DNA from: an uncultured Treponema sp.
Lineage (GTDB): Bacteria; Spirochaetota; Spirochaetia; Treponematales; Treponemataceae
Length of the DNA: 64,000 bases
Reading direction: 5' to 3'
Assembly (NCBI GenBank): GCA_946411505.1
Contig: CAMKEG010000001.1
Location: 558,001-622,000 of the forward strand
In this document: positions 53,106 through 62,664 of the stretch, in pieces
How the letters are laid out: each line of letters begins with the position of its first letter
Position numbering within the stretch: the first letter of the stretch is position 1
Notes under the pieces: generated by a model
Told to the model about the DNA's origin: nothing
Database searches by the model: none
Seen by the model: only the letters and a program-made list of their open reading frames with translations
Translations under genes and position numbers: made by a program

Positions 53106-55283
53106 TTATTCTTCGGCCTCCGCCTTGGCAGGAGCCTTATCTTCGTCGTCCGCCGAGTGCAAGTAGTCGCAGTCAGGATTTATGCAGCTCTTGTAGGCGC
53201 CGTTCTTTTTGTCGTACTTTTCGACAAGGAACCAGCCGCACTTGGGGCAGTAGGAGTCAATCGGCTTAAAGTGGCTGATGAAAGTGCACTTTGGATAGTT
53301 GGTGCAGCCGTAAAAGGCCTTTCCCCTGCCCTTTGTCTTTCGCTCGACGATCTCGCCGCCGCAACCGGGAACCGGACACTTGGCCAGCGGAACCGACTTT
53401 GTGTTGTGGCAGGCCGGGAAGCCCGAACAGGCCAAGAAAAAGCCGAAGCGGCCAAGCTTTTTTACCATAGGCTTTCCGCAAAGCTCGCAAACCTTGTCGG
53501 TCTGCTCGTCCAAAAAGCCCTTGACGCTTTCGGTCTTTTCCATCACTTGGCCCACGCGCGCTTTAAACGGCGAATAAAATTGGCCTATCATGTCTGTCCA
53601 AACCAAGCCGTCCTGCTCAACTTTGTCCAAGTCGTTTTCAACTTGCGCGGTAAATTCTTCGTCGATGATTTCGGGGAAAGACTCGACCAAAATTTTGCTT
53701 ATCATTTTTCCGAGCAATGTTGGAACCAATTGCTTGTTGGCGCGCGTCACATAGTAGCGGTCAAGCAAAACGCTTATGATAGGAGCGTATGTCGAAGGAC
53801 GGCCTATGCCGCGCTCTTCCAAAGTCTTTACGATGGAAGCGTCGGTGTAGCGCGCGGGGCCTTGGGTAAAGTGCTGCTCGGGATAGAACTTTCCGCTTGC
53901 CAAAAGCTCCCCTTCCTTTAATGAAGGAAGAGAGCCGGTAACGTCTTCTTTTGAGGAAAGCAAATGTATAACATGGTAAAAGCCCTTCTCGACAATCTTT
54001 GAGGCGCTGGCCCTGAAGACCGCGTCGTCGGCGGAAATCTCCGCGCTTGTGGTGCGGGTCTTGGCGTTGTTCATTTGGCTTGAAACAAGGCGCTCCCAAA
54101 TGATTGTGTAAAGGCGCAATTGGTCGCGCGTCAAATATTCCTTGACGCTTTCGGGCGTGTAGGAAACATAAGTTGGCCTGATGCCTTCGTGCGCGTCCTG
54201 GGCGCCTTTTCCGACCGTGTACTCAATCGGCTCGGGCGGAAGGTCGTCGGGATAATTTTTTCCAATCCATTCGCGGATTTCGGCCAGGGCGGTTTGGGAA
54301 ATGCGGACGCTGTCGGTACGCATGTAAGTTATAAGGCCGACGCGGGTGCTTCCGATGTTTACGCCTTCGTAAAGCTGCTGGGCTATTTGCATTGTCTTTC
54401 TTGAAGTGAAGCCCAAGCGGTTTGCGGCGGCCTGCTGCAATTTTGAAGTGGTAAAGGGAGGCTTTGGGCGGACAACTTTGTCCGTGGCCTTTATCGCGCT
54501 AACCTTGCATTCAGCGTTCTTGATTTTCTCGATAATCTCGTTCACTTGCGCCTCGTTCTTCAACGAGGGCTTTTCGCCTTTGTATGAGACAAGCTGCGCG
54601 GTAAACGATGACTTTCCCTTGGCAAAGTCGGCGTCAAGGCTCCAATATTCTTCCGGAATGAAGTCTTCCACTTCCTTTTCGCGCTCGCAAATCAAGCGAA
54701 GCGCGACAGACTGAACGCGGCCCGCGCTTAGGCCGTTCTTGACTTTCGCCCACAAGAGGGGGCTGAGGTTGTAGCCCACCAAACGGTCCAAAATGCGGCG
54801 GGCCTTTTGCGCGTTGACTTTCGGCTCGGAAATGTCTCCCGGATGCTGGACGGCTTCCTTAATGGCGACTGGAGTGATTTCGTTAAATACAATTCTATGA
54901 ATAGGAGCGTCGGTCTTGTCCTTGAGCGCGTTGTTCAAGTGCCAGGCGATGGCCTCTCCCTCGCGGTCGTTATCCGACGCCAGCAAAACCAAGGAAGATT
55001 TCTTCGCGTCTTTTTGAAGTTCCTTTAAAAGCTTGGCTTTTCCGCGAACAGTGATGTATTCCGGCGCAAAATTGTTCTCGGTGTCAATCGCCATTCGCGA
55101 CTTTGGAAGGTCAATCAAATGGCCCATCGAAGCCTTTACGGTGTAGCCGGGGCCAAGATATTTTTCAATCGTGTGAGCCTTTGCGGGGGACTCCACGATT
55201 ACCAAAGTATTTTTTTTTGCCGCCGTTTTTTTTGCGGAAGCCTTCTTAACAGTTTTTGCTTTTTTCTCAGTTGCGTCTGCCAT
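53106..55283 (-). CDS. topA: DNA topoisomerase I
   Basis: A 725-residue type IA topoisomerase that relaxes negative supercoils. A Lys/Ala-rich N-terminal tail of about 23 residues precedes the TOPRIM domain (NTLVIVESPAKAHTIEKYLG; DNDREGEAIAWHL). The catalytic Tyr is in GLITYMRTDS near 318. Three C-terminal zinc-ribbon units follow: CELCGKP...CSGFPAC, CPVPGCGG...CTNYPKC and CPKCGWF...CINPDC. dprA ends 27 bases upstream and xerC begins 11 bases downstream. No clear ribosome-binding site precedes the ATG. Confidence 0.97.
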   Translation of the reverse strand: MADATEKKAKTVKKASAKKTAAKKNTLVIVESPAKAHTIEKYLGPGYTVKASMGHLIDLPKSRMAIDTENNFAPEYITVRGKAKLLKELQKDAKKSSLVLLASDNDREGEAIAWHLNNALKDKTDAPIHRIVFNEITPVAIKEAVQHPGDISEPKVNAQKARRILDRLVGYNLSPLLWAKVKNGLSAGRVQSVALRLICEREKEVEDFIPEEYWSLDADFAKGKSSFTAQLVSYKGEKPSLKNEAQVNEIIEKIKNAECKVSAIKATDKVVRPKPPFTTSKLQQAAANRLGFTSRKTMQIAQQLYEGVNIGSTRVGLITYMRTDSVRISQTALAEIREWIGKNYPDDLPPEPIEYTVGKGAQDAHEGIRPTYVSYTPESVKEYLTRDQLRLYTIIWERLVSSQMNNAKTRTTSAEISADDAVFRASASKIVEKGFYHVIHLLSSKEDVTGSLPSLKEGELLASGKFYPEQHFTQGPARYTDASIVKTLEERGIGRPSTYAPIISVLLDRYYVTRANKQLVPTLLGKMISKILVESFPEIIDEEFTAQVENDLDKVEQDGLVWTDMIGQFYSPFKARVGQVMEKTESVKGFLDEQTDKVCELCGKPMVKKLGRFGFFLACSGFPACHNTKSVPLAKCPVPGCGGEIVERKTKGRGKAFYGCTNYPKCTFISHFKPIDSYCPKCGWFLVEKYDKKNGAYKSCINPDCDYLHSADDEDKAPAKAEAEE

Positions 55284-55310
55284 ATTATATAGAAGATAAC
55301 GCTCTTTTTC

Positions 55311-56312
55311 TCACTTGTCAAGGGAAAGATTAAGAAAATCCGAAAAGCAGCCTACAATCTTCGCGCCGTCCCTAATGTAGCTTTCCGGCCTAGTCTGAAT
55401 CTTTCTTAGCGCCGCAGCTCCCTTTTGGGCCGCCAAGTTTTTATGGACCAAGCTGGACAGAACGAGGGCGTTTTTGCAAAAACAGGCTTGGTGAAAAAAA
55501 ATCTCCCGGTTGTAGCCCAACGCGAAGTCGGCCGTCAAAAGAGCCCCGCTTCCCGGCGGCGCCTGGACCACAAGGGTGGCCGGCGAAAGGCCTGCGATTA
55601 TCCGGTTGCGGCTTACAAAACGCCATTTTTCGCCAGGAAGTCCGGGCGCGCTCTCGCTTAGGACGCAGCCGCCGTTCTCAATTATTTGGCCGGCAATTTT
55701 TTTATGGCTCGAAGGATAAATGTTGTCCACCCCTCCGGCAAGAATCGCGGCTGTCAGGCAAGCGGAAGACTTTTTGTCAAAGAAGGCGTCAAGCGCGCCC
55801 CGGTGCGCCTGGCCGTCCGCGCCGGCCGCCAAGCCGCTGACCACACAAAAAGCGTTGGAGGCCGCCTCGTAGGAAAAATCCCGCGCGGCTTTCATGCCCT
55901 CAGGGCTTAGGCGGCGGGTTCCGACAACGCTGACCGTCCTTCCCAAAAGAACGGAAATGTCGCCTCGGTAAAAAAGCGCGAAAGGCGGGTCAGCGATTTC
56001 CCGTAAAAGCGGCGGATAGAGGGGATCGTCGTAAAGGACAAATTTTATTCCCAAGGCCGCCGCCTCAAGGGCGCTTTTTTTTGAAAGCCTAAGAAGCTCC
56101 TTGCCGTCCCAACGGGAAATTCTAACAGTTCTTTCCAAAGGCCTTCCTGAGAGCAGGCAAATTTGGCCAAACGAAGCCTCGCCTAGAAAACGCGGCGCGC
56201 TTCCGTTTTGCGAGCGTTCCAAGTCATTGAGCCGCGTTAAGAGCCTGGATTTTTCAGAAAAATTTAGAAAATCAAGCGAAGAAACGGCGACAACCAAAAT
56301 TGTGTTTTGCAT
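55311..56312 (-). CDS. dprA: DNA-processing protein DprA (Smf)
   Basis: A 333-residue Rossmann-like DNA-binding protein that loads RecA on incoming single-stranded DNA during transformation. A helical N-terminal part leads to the core: YDDPLYPPLLREI, ALFYRGDISVL, VVGTRRLSPEGMKAARDFSY, VSGLAAGADGQAHRGAL, and GGVDNIYPSSHKKIA. Competence is not proven by dprA alone, as the gene is widespread. AGGA and the ATG lie inside one arm of an 18-base-pair inverted repeat. It is followed by topA, the standard neighbour. Confidence 0.95.
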   Translation of the reverse strand: MQNTILVVAVSSLDFLNFSEKSRLLTRLNDLERSQNGSAPRFLGEASFGQICLLSGRPLERTVRISRWDGKELLRLSKKSALEAAALGIKFVLYDDPLYPPLLREIADPPFALFYRGDISVLLGRTVSVVGTRRLSPEGMKAARDFSYEAASNAFCVVSGLAAGADGQAHRGALDAFFDKKSSACLTAAILAGGVDNIYPSSHKKIAGQIIENGGCVLSESAPGLPGEKWRFVSRNRIIAGLSPATLVVQAPPGSGALLTADFALGYNREIFFHQACFCKNALVLSSLVHKNLAAQKGAAALRKIQTRPESYIRDGAKIVGCFSDFLNLSLDK

Positions 56313-56352
56313 AAAAATTCCTCACATATAAGATAGGAATTTTTATGCAAAA
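56305..56352 (-). promoter_or_regulatory. 18-base-pair hairpin covering the dprA start
   Basis: TTTTGCATAAAAATTCCT and AGGAATTTTTATGCAAAA are perfect complements over a 12-base loop. On the mRNA the second arm holds the AGGA ribosome-binding site, the ATG and the next codon, so the folded form would hide the start. Confidence 0.75.
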
Positions 56353-56386
56353 ATTAGCGATTTTTGGAAAAAAAATTTCTTTTTTT

Positions 56387-57109
56387 TTACTTTGAAAACG
56401 CAGCGTTCTTTACAATTTCGCGGTTGGCCTCAGCCTCCGCCTTTCTTTCCGGAGACTTTGTCAGAGAGATGATTTTGTCATAAACTTCCACGGACTTGTC
56501 AAATTCATAGGTCATGTAATAGGCTCTTGCCAAGAGAAACATGGCGTCGATGTTCTTTGTTTCAATAGTCAAAAGTTTTTCCAAGTACGGAACGGCTTTT
56601 TCGTCGTCGCCAAGCTCAAAAATGTAAAGCACTGAAATTCCGTAAAGGGCGCGGGCGTAGCGCGGCTCAATTTCAATCGCGCGCAAATACGCAGTTTCGC
56701 TAAGCTTCAAATAGTTTTCGCGCTTTTCGGAATATCCGTCCGCGTCAAAATCCATCGCGGCGTGCGACATGTAGCCGGCGCAAAGGCCTACATAATAATA
56801 AAGGTTTTGGTTGTCGGGATAATACTCCAAGGCCTTTTGAAAGCTTTTCAAGGCCTCTCCGTACATTTTTTTGTCAAGATAGCGGGTGGCGACAATCTTG
56901 TGCCATATCCCAATTTGGCCGTTGGCCAACTGAATGTCGGCGACGCGCTCCTCGTATTTTGAAATGGCGTCTTTCAACTCTTCGATTGAAGTCGGGCTGG
57001 AGACGCCCTCCTCAATATGCTGCATTCGGATGATTGTCTTGTTTGATTTTGAGCAAGACGACAAAATGAACAAAAAAAGCGCGGCTAAAGCCATGGCAAT
57101 TTTTTTCAT
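56387..57109 (-). CDS. TPR lipoprotein
   Basis: 240 residues. Lipoprotein signal MKKIAMALAALFLFILSSC. The mature chain contains tetratricopeptide repeats: EALKSFQKALEYYPDNQNLY, AYLRAIEIEPRYARALYGIS and VPYLEKLLTIETKNIDAMFL. TPR lipoproteins usually scaffold envelope complexes. AAGGAG lies eight bases before the ATG. It begins two bases after xerD and precedes dprA by 74 bases, in the same direction as the division genes. The partner is unknown. Confidence 0.85.
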   Translation of the reverse strand: MKKIAMALAALFLFILSSCSKSNKTIIRMQHIEEGVSSPTSIEELKDAISKYEERVADIQLANGQIGIWHKIVATRYLDKKMYGEALKSFQKALEYYPDNQNLYYYVGLCAGYMSHAAMDFDADGYSEKRENYLKLSETAYLRAIEIEPRYARALYGISVLYIFELGDDEKAVPYLEKLLTIETKNIDAMFLLARAYYMTYEFDKSVEVYDKIISLTKSPERKAEAEANREIVKNAAFSK

Positions 57110-57111
57110 AA

Positions 57112-58017
57112 TTAAGACTCCTTTTTCTTAAGTTCATGTCCCGGAAAATATTCTCTATGATAATCACGCAATTCGGAATCGCTTACGTGAGTGTAAATCT
57201 GCGTCGTGGCCAAATCCGAATGCCCCAGCAAAGCCTGGACGCTTCTCAAATCCGCTCCGCCGCTCAACAAATGAGTGGCAAAAGAATGTCGCAAAGTGTG
57301 AACCTTGCAGTCAATGCCGGTCAGGGCTTCAAGCTCCTTAAAGCGTTTCCAAACGCCCTTGCGGGAAATCGGCTCGCCCTTGTAATTTACAAAAACGGTC
57401 GGAACTATTTTTTTTCCAACCAAACGCGGCCTGACCTCAAGCAAATATTTTTCAAGCCATTTTTTCGCCGCGTCGCCAAACGGAACGATTCTCTCTTTGT
57501 CGCCCTTTCCTCGGACAAGCAAAAGCCTTTCGTTCAAATGAAGGTTTCCAACTTGAAGGGTCGCCGCCTCGCTTATTCTAAGGCCGCAGGAATAAATCAG
57601 CTCAAACATGGCCCTGTCCCGCGCGCCCAAATCGTCATCCACGTCTATCGAATCCAACAATGAATCGACTTGTTCCACGCTCAAAACCCTAGGCAAAGAG
57701 CGGCGGGCCTTGGGCCTGTCAAGGACAAGAGCTTCGTTTTGCGTCCAGACATTTTCCAACACCAAAAAGGCTCCAAGGGCGCGCAAGGCGCTTATGTCTT
57801 TGGCAAGCGTAAGCTCGGAGCAACCGTCAGTCTTTCTGCTGGACAAGTAGTACAACAGAGTCTTGACGGTCACTTCTTTCAAATCTATATTTTGACGCTC
57901 CAGATAGCCCAAAAATTCCTTGGCCGCCGTTTTGTACGTTTGGGCCGTCAATTCAGAGCGGCCGTCAACCATAATCAAATTGGCGTAGAATTTTTTCAGC
58001 GCTTCATCTGAAGTCAT
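57112..58017 (-). CDS. xerD: Tyrosine recombinase XerD
   Basis: A 301-residue Xer recombinase: N-terminal core-binding domain (about 1-95), then Arg in YSCGLRISEAATL, Lys in RGKGDKER, HxxR in HTLRHSFATHL, His in LGHSDLATTQ and nucleophile Tyr in IYTHV. With the gene at 52192 it would form the XerC-XerD pair acting at dif. ATG 58017 is preferred; a TTG at 58021-58023 is possible. It lies 15 bases after ftsZ and directly before a TPR lipoprotein. XerD naming is by elimination. Confidence 0.88.
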   Translation of the reverse strand: MTSDEALKKFYANLIMVDGRSELTAQTYKTAAKEFLGYLERQNIDLKEVTVKTLLYYLSSRKTDGCSELTLAKDISALRALGAFLVLENVWTQNEALVLDRPKARRSLPRVLSVEQVDSLLDSIDVDDDLGARDRAMFELIYSCGLRISEAATLQVGNLHLNERLLLVRGKGDKERIVPFGDAAKKWLEKYLLEVRPRLVGKKIVPTVFVNYKGEPISRKGVWKRFKELEALTGIDCKVHTLRHSFATHLLSGGADLRSVQALLGHSDLATTQIYTHVSDSELRDYHREYFPGHELKKKES

Positions 58018-58032
58018 CGTCAAAACCTAAAA

Positions 58033-59364
58033 CTAACGCAAATTAATTTCGCGGCTCAAGCCCCTATTTCTCCAACAGGCCGGCTGGGAAAGGTCGTCTC
58101 CGCCGGCGTATCCGGCAGGCGGCTCGACGGCTGACCGGCCGGGACGAGAAGCGTAAGAGGCGGCCAAATCTTTTCCCAAAGTTCCGCCCTCGGCTTTCTC
58201 CCCTGACTCCTCAACAGGCTCGCCCGAAAGGTCTTCCTGCTCTTCATACAAAGAGTCCTTTCTTTGTCGGCTAAAATTTCCGTGCATCAAGCTGTCAAAT
58301 TCGCCATAGTCCAAAAGGTTGTCGTTGTCGGACTTCTTCAACTCCTCTTCGCGAACGCTCTTGACCGCGGCAGCGTTTGAGCTCTTTGCGAATCCTGTTG
58401 CGATTACTGTGACGCTCAAATCGTCTTCCGCCATTGTCGGGTCAACGACATTGCCCCAGAAAACGCGGCTGTTGGGGTCGGCGGAGGCGGTGATGATTTT
58501 CGCCATCTCTTCCGTTTCGCACAAAGAGACGTTTCCGCAAGAAGAAACGTTGATCAAAATATTCTTCGCGCCGTCAATGTTCATGTCCTCAAGCAAAGGA
58601 TTGTTGACGGCCCTTGTGGCGGCGTCAACGGCTCGGTTTTCGCCGTTTCCAACGCCAACGCCAAGCAAGGCGTCGCCCTGCCCCTTCATGGCGGCGGTTA
58701 CGTCGGCAAAGTCCGTGTTAACTTCGCCGGGCATCGTTATGATGCGCGAAATGCCTTCAACACCGTGGCGCAAGACGTCGTCGGCAACCAAGAAGGCTTG
58801 GGTTACGGGCGCTTTCTTGTCTATGATTTTCAAAAGCTGCTGGTTGGGAATTACAATCAACGAGTCAACTTCCTTGTGAAGCTTTTCAATTCCAGCCTTG
58901 GCTACGCTCATGCGGATTGCGCCCTCAAAGTCAAAAGGCGTGGTTACTACGCCGACAGTCAAGGCGCCCATTTCGCGCGCGATTCTGGCGACCACAGGAG
59001 CGGAACCAGTTCCAGTGCCGCCGCCCATTCCGGCAGTGACAAAAACCATGTTGGCGCCGGCCAAGATGTTCTTGATGTTTTCCTTGTCCTCTTCCGCGGC
59101 CTGCTCGCCAACTTCAGGATTGGCGCCGGCTCCCAAACCGCCGGTGACCTTTTGGCCGATGGCCACTTTTGTCTCCGCGCGCGAAGAGTTGAGCGCCTGC
59201 AAGTCCGTGTTGATTACGATAAAATCAACGTTTGGAATCTTGGCGTCAATCATGCGGTTTACGGCGTTAGATCCGCCGCCGCCGCAGCCAACAACCTTAA
59301 TTTTCGTCGGATTTGGCGTCAAGAGCAGCTTGCCCTCGTTGTCCACCACTGAATGGTTCATCAT
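58033..59364 (-). CDS. ftsZ: Cell division protein FtsZ
   Basis: A 443-residue tubulin-like GTPase that polymerises into the Z ring. The N-terminus has [17 protein letters not shown]; the tubulin signature GGGTGTGS binds GTP phosphate; [19 protein letters not shown] and the T7 loop region ([20 protein letters not shown]) complete the fold. A variable linker of about 90 residues follows. The C-terminal peptide, usually like DIPAFLRRR, reads [18 protein letters not shown] here, so the FtsA-binding tail is recognisable but divergent. GGGAGG lies before the ATG. It is 33 bases after ftsA. Confidence 0.97.
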   Translation of the reverse strand: MMNHSVVDNEGKLLLTPNPTKIKVVGCGGGGSNAVNRMIDAKIPNVDFIVINTDLQALNSSRAETKVAIGQKVTGGLGAGANPEVGEQAAEEDKENIKNILAGANMVFVTAGMGGGTGTGSAPVVARIAREMGALTVGVVTTPFDFEGAIRMSVAKAGIEKLHKEVDSLIVIPNQQLLKIIDKKAPVTQAFLVADDVLRHGVEGISRIITMPGEVNTDFADVTAAMKGQGDALLGVGVGNGENRAVDAATRAVNNPLLEDMNIDGAKNILINVSSCGNVSLCETEEMAKIITASADPNSRVFWGNVVDPTMAEDDLSVTVIATGFAKSSNAAAVKSVREEELKKSDNDNLLDYGEFDSLMHGNFSRQRKDSLYEEQEDLSGEPVEESGEKAEGGTLGKDLAASYASRPGRSAVEPPAGYAGGDDLSQPACWRNRGLSREINLR

Positions 59365-59397
59365 TTTTTTATTCCTCCCACTGTATATATCTACAAA

Positions 59398-60639
59398 TTA
59401 AAAAAATGCCTTTTTAAGTTTTTGCAAGATTCCCTCGCCGGAACCGGAGCGCTTTTTATGCTTTGGATTTTTAGCGGCTTGAAGGACAGCGTCCCTTTGT
59501 GAAATCACCAAGCCAATCGCCGTGGCCCATTCGGGCTTTCGGTAATCCTCCTCAATGCCGCCCAAGCTTTCAGGAATTCCCAAACGGACGGCCGTGGTTC
59601 CAAACACGTTCATAGCAAGCTCAAGGACGCCTTCCATCTGCGCTCCGCCGCCGGTCAAAATAATGTTTCCGCTAAGGCGGGTCAAGTCGGTCTTGCGCAC
59701 AATCTCGCTTCTGACGGTCATAAAAATTTCTTCCATTCGAGGCTGAATGATGTCGCAAATCTCAACCTGGCTTGTCATCTCCGGCGGACGTCCGCCGACG
59801 CCTTGAATGGCGACTTCATGCGGATTGTCCAAAATGTCCCTGAAGCAGCAGCCGTCCTTAATCTTTATTTCCTCGGCGGCGGCTGGCGGAATGCCTTTTA
59901 CAATCGCGATGTCGTTGGTGACGTAATAGCCGCAGTTCTTCAGAGAAAAACTGGTTAAAGGAGCGCCGTTATGCAAAACCAAAACGTCGGTCGTCCCCGC
60001 GCCCAAGTCAATCAAAATTGAGCCAAGCTCCATCTCGTCTTGGTGAACCACAGCCTGCGCCGCGGCAAGCGTCTTTTGCATTATGCGGTCAAGGTCGTAG
60101 CCGGCGCGGTTGACGCAATCGCGGACATTTTGAATCGCGGTCCTTGAAGCGGTGACAATATGGATTTCCGTCTCCAGACGGACTCCCATCATGTTAATGG
60201 GATCCTTAATTCCGCCAACTTGGTCAACGGTATAGCTTTTAGGAATTACATGCAATATTTCTTTGTCCGGCGCAATTGGAACGCTGCGGGCGTTTTCAAT
60301 GACGCGCTCAACGTCGGCCCTTGCAATCTCTCCGTTGGCCTTTCCGCGCTTTGAGACGGCGGCTTGTCCGCGGGAGTTAAGGCATTCAATCTGCGGCCCG
60401 CCAATCGCCGCGACGCATGAAGACACCTCAAAGCCGGCGTTTTGCTCGGCGCTGTCCACGGCGTCCTTGATTATCGCGCCCGCGGCTTCAAGATTTACGA
60501 TGGCGCCGTTCCTCAACCCTTGAGACTTTTTATTGCTAAGGCCTATAATTTCAATTCCGCCGTCGCTTGTCACTTCTCCAATCGCGACTCTTACGGAACT
60601 GGTTCCGACGTCCAGGCCTACAATTATATCACTCAACAT
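59398..60639 (-). CDS. ftsA: Cell division protein FtsA
   Basis: A 413-residue actin-like ATPase that anchors FtsZ to the membrane. Motifs: IIVGLDVGTSSVRVAIGEV (phosphate 1), ILIDLGAGTTDVLVLHNGA (phosphate 2), NIILTGGGAQMEGVLELAM (adenosine). A C-terminal amphipathic helix (GILQKLKKAFF) should bind the membrane. GGAGG overlaps the ftsQ end; ATG 60639 or the next codon TTG 60636 may be the start, and either overlaps ftsQ. Confidence 0.95.
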   Translation of the reverse strand: MLSDIIVGLDVGTSSVRVAIGEVTSDGGIEIIGLSNKKSQGLRNGAIVNLEAAGAIIKDAVDSAEQNAGFEVSSCVAAIGGPQIECLNSRGQAAVSKRGKANGEIARADVERVIENARSVPIAPDKEILHVIPKSYTVDQVGGIKDPINMMGVRLETEIHIVTASRTAIQNVRDCVNRAGYDLDRIMQKTLAAAQAVVHQDEMELGSILIDLGAGTTDVLVLHNGAPLTSFSLKNCGYYVTNDIAIVKGIPPAAAEEIKIKDGCCFRDILDNPHEVAIQGVGGRPPEMTSQVEICDIIQPRMEEIFMTVRSEIVRKTDLTRLSGNIILTGGGAQMEGVLELAMNVFGTTAVRLGIPESLGGIEEDYRKPEWATAIGLVISQRDAVLQAAKNPKHKKRSGSGEGILQKLKKAFF

Positions 60640-61465
60640 TTCCTCCATGTGGCGTTCTGTAAGAAACCGAGCCATAGCGCAAGTCAATTTCCGTGGCGTT
60701 AGGCTCAATGGAATTTACAACTTCCAACACTACCATCATATACTGAAGCGCCTCTTCATTCAAGGCTCTGTCGGTCAAAACTCGCGCCCTGGAATTTACG
60801 GGAATTATCATCAATTCGTAATTTCCGTACTTCTTGGGCAGCACGCAAATCTCCGAAACCGCGGCAAAGTACTTTTGCGGCAGCGCGCGGATTCTGTCAA
60901 TCTGCTCAATCAACATTCTGTATTTTGCGGGAATCCTCATTCCGCCGGACAAAAACTCCACAGGTATTCCGGAGACAATCGGAATAGTGTTGTCAAAGCT
61001 CATGTTGGGACACTCGTACAAAACGCAATTTTTGTCAATTTGAACGGGAACCGTTTTTCCGCCGTCGTTTACAAAAGTCATGGCGACGCATTCGCGCTCC
61101 TTAACCTTAACCGCAATTTTGTCTGGAAAATGCTTTTCAATTTCAACGGACTCGATTCCGCTCACAGCCGAAAGCTTGGCCGCCAAAGCCGCGGTGTCAA
61201 AGCTAAAATAGTTTCCGACGCGCAAGCCCAAAACTTCGTCCATCAAATACTCGGCGCTGTAATTGTTCAAGCCGCTAAAGACGACGCGCGGCGTCTTGGC
61301 GCTGGGAAGCGCGAATTTATAAAGAATAAATTCCATCGCCAAAAGCGCGCACAAAACGCCAAGGACGATTTTCATTCCGCGATAAAATTTCTCGTCCCGT
61401 TTTTCGTCAGGCTTCTTGTTAATTATAAACTGGTCAAATTCGCTTGCCACGCTATAATCGCTCAT
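60629..61465 (-). CDS. ftsQ: Cell division protein FtsQ/DivIB
   Basis: 278 residues. A short cytoplasmic N-terminus, one transmembrane helix (about 31-50; MKIVLGVLCALLAMEFILYK), a POTRA domain (VFSGLNNYSAEYLMDEVLGL, SGIESVEIEKHFPDKIAVKV) and a beta domain in the periplasm. FtsQ joins the FtsB-FtsL complex in the divisome. It overlaps ftsW upstream by 14 bases and ftsA downstream by 11. Sequence is divergent, but domain order and locus make the call firm. Confidence 0.92.
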   Translation of the reverse strand: MSDYSVASEFDQFIINKKPDEKRDEKFYRGMKIVLGVLCALLAMEFILYKFALPSAKTPRVVFSGLNNYSAEYLMDEVLGLRVGNYFSFDTAALAAKLSAVSGIESVEIEKHFPDKIAVKVKERECVAMTFVNDGGKTVPVQIDKNCVLYECPNMSFDNTIPIVSGIPVEFLSGGMRIPAKYRMLIEQIDRIRALPQKYFAAVSEICVLPKKYGNYELMIIPVNSRARVLTDRALNEEALQYMMVVLEVVNSIEPNATEIDLRYGSVSYRTPHGGNVE

Positions 61466-62663
61466 AAACTCCCGCCTCGTTCAACACTTCTAATTTATCG
61501 TCATAACTATCTTCGTTAAAATAATCTTCCGCGTAGTCAACGTCGCCTCTGGCGGCGTTAATCATAAAGCCGCACATGCACAAAGTCACAATCATCGACG
61601 AACCGCCCGCGCTAAAAAACGGAAGCGGAATTCCTGTGGACGGAATCGCTCCGCAAACAACCGCCACATTGGCCAATGACTGGAAAAATATGGACGCCAT
61701 GCAGCCAAAAGTTCCGATGGCGCCAAATCTGTCCGGCGTCATGAACGAACATTTAAAGCCCCTGTAAGCGAACACGCACAAAACTATAAAATAAAGCGCC
61801 ACGCCTACAAAGCCCATCGCCTCCGTCCAGCCGGCAAAGATGTAGTCGGCCTGCACTTCGGGAATGCTGTTAAGCTTTGTCAAGCCGTTTCCGATTCCCT
61901 GCCCCCAAAAGCCGCCGGCGCCAATCGCCCTAAGGGAAGCGTTTGTCTGATAGTTGACGCCTTGGCTGAACTGCTCGGGATGCAAATAACCGGCTATTCG
62001 CTCCATTCGGTACGGCTCCCAAACAATCATCATCGCCAAGGCCGGCAATCCGATGACCGCCATCGGAAGCAACCAAAGAGTTTTTATTCCGCTGATGAAG
62101 AACAAAAGCAGGCAAACCAAGAACAAAAACATTCCGGTTGAAAAATCTTTTTCGGCAAAAATCAAAATCACAAAAAGGCACATCACCATGACCGCGGGGA
62201 ACACGGAGCGCTCCTCAAGGTCCTTTTCCTTTTGGTACTTGTCAAAGAAGTTGGCCAAATAAAGAATGACAACAAACTTTGCCAACTCCGACGGCTGGAA
62301 CCTAAAGAACGGCAGCTTCACCCAGCGCTTGGCGCCGTTCCTTTCCTCGTTGAAGGCAGGAATGAAAGTGGCCAGCAAAAGGACCACGCACACAAGCATA
62401 AGCAAAGGAAGAATTTTCCTTATCTTGGGAAGCGGCGCGAACGCGAAGAACAAAAGTCCGCCAAGGCCCATCGCGCTGGCAAAGAACTGCCGCTTAACCA
62501 ACAAAAGCTCGTCGCCAAAAACTTTTCCGCAATAAGCGGACGAGCAAACAAAAAGCGTTCCAACGCCGATTCCCCACATCAAGATGATGGAGACAATCAA
62601 GCCCGCGTCGCTTTTTTTGTATTGAGAAATTGGCTTGTCAGGATAAAAAGTATAGCCGCCCAT
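61452..62663 (-). CDS. ftsW: Peptidoglycan glycosyltransferase FtsW (SEDS family)
   Basis: A 403-residue membrane protein with about ten helices. SEDS motifs include KRWVKLPFFRFQPSELAKFV, EKDFSTGMFLFLVC, QTNASLRAIGAGGFWGQGIG, and the C-terminal GIPLPFFSAGGSSMIVTLC. FtsW polymerises lipid II at the septum with its partner penicillin-binding protein. ATG 62663 begins one base after the murF stop codon, so translation is probably coupled; the longer frame would lie inside murF. Confidence 0.96.
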   Translation of the reverse strand: MGGYTFYPDKPISQYKKSDAGLIVSIILMWGIGVGTLFVCSSAYCGKVFGDELLLVKRQFFASAMGLGGLLFFAFAPLPKIRKILPLLMLVCVVLLLATFIPAFNEERNGAKRWVKLPFFRFQPSELAKFVVILYLANFFDKYQKEKDLEERSVFPAVMVMCLFVILIFAEKDFSTGMFLFLVCLLLFFISGIKTLWLLPMAVIGLPALAMMIVWEPYRMERIAGYLHPEQFSQGVNYQTNASLRAIGAGGFWGQGIGNGLTKLNSIPEVQADYIFAGWTEAMGFVGVALYFIVLCVFAYRGFKCSFMTPDRFGAIGTFGCMASIFFQSLANVAVVCGAIPSTGIPLPFFSAGGSSMIVTLCMCGFMINAARGDVDYAEDYFNEDSYDDKLEVLNEAGVYERL

Positions 62664-62664
62664 T

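Noticed and set aside
55230..55283. topA as a further leaderless gene
   Set aside because: A TATAAT directly abuts the ATG, which would put the transcription start inside the coding sequence; topA is more likely read from upstream of dprA.
52192..58017. Two tyrosine recombinases read as sign of an integrated mobile element
   Set aside because: Both sit in conserved housekeeping contexts (topA-xerC-hslVU and ftsZ-xerD), with no attachment repeats, tRNA junction or cargo genes.
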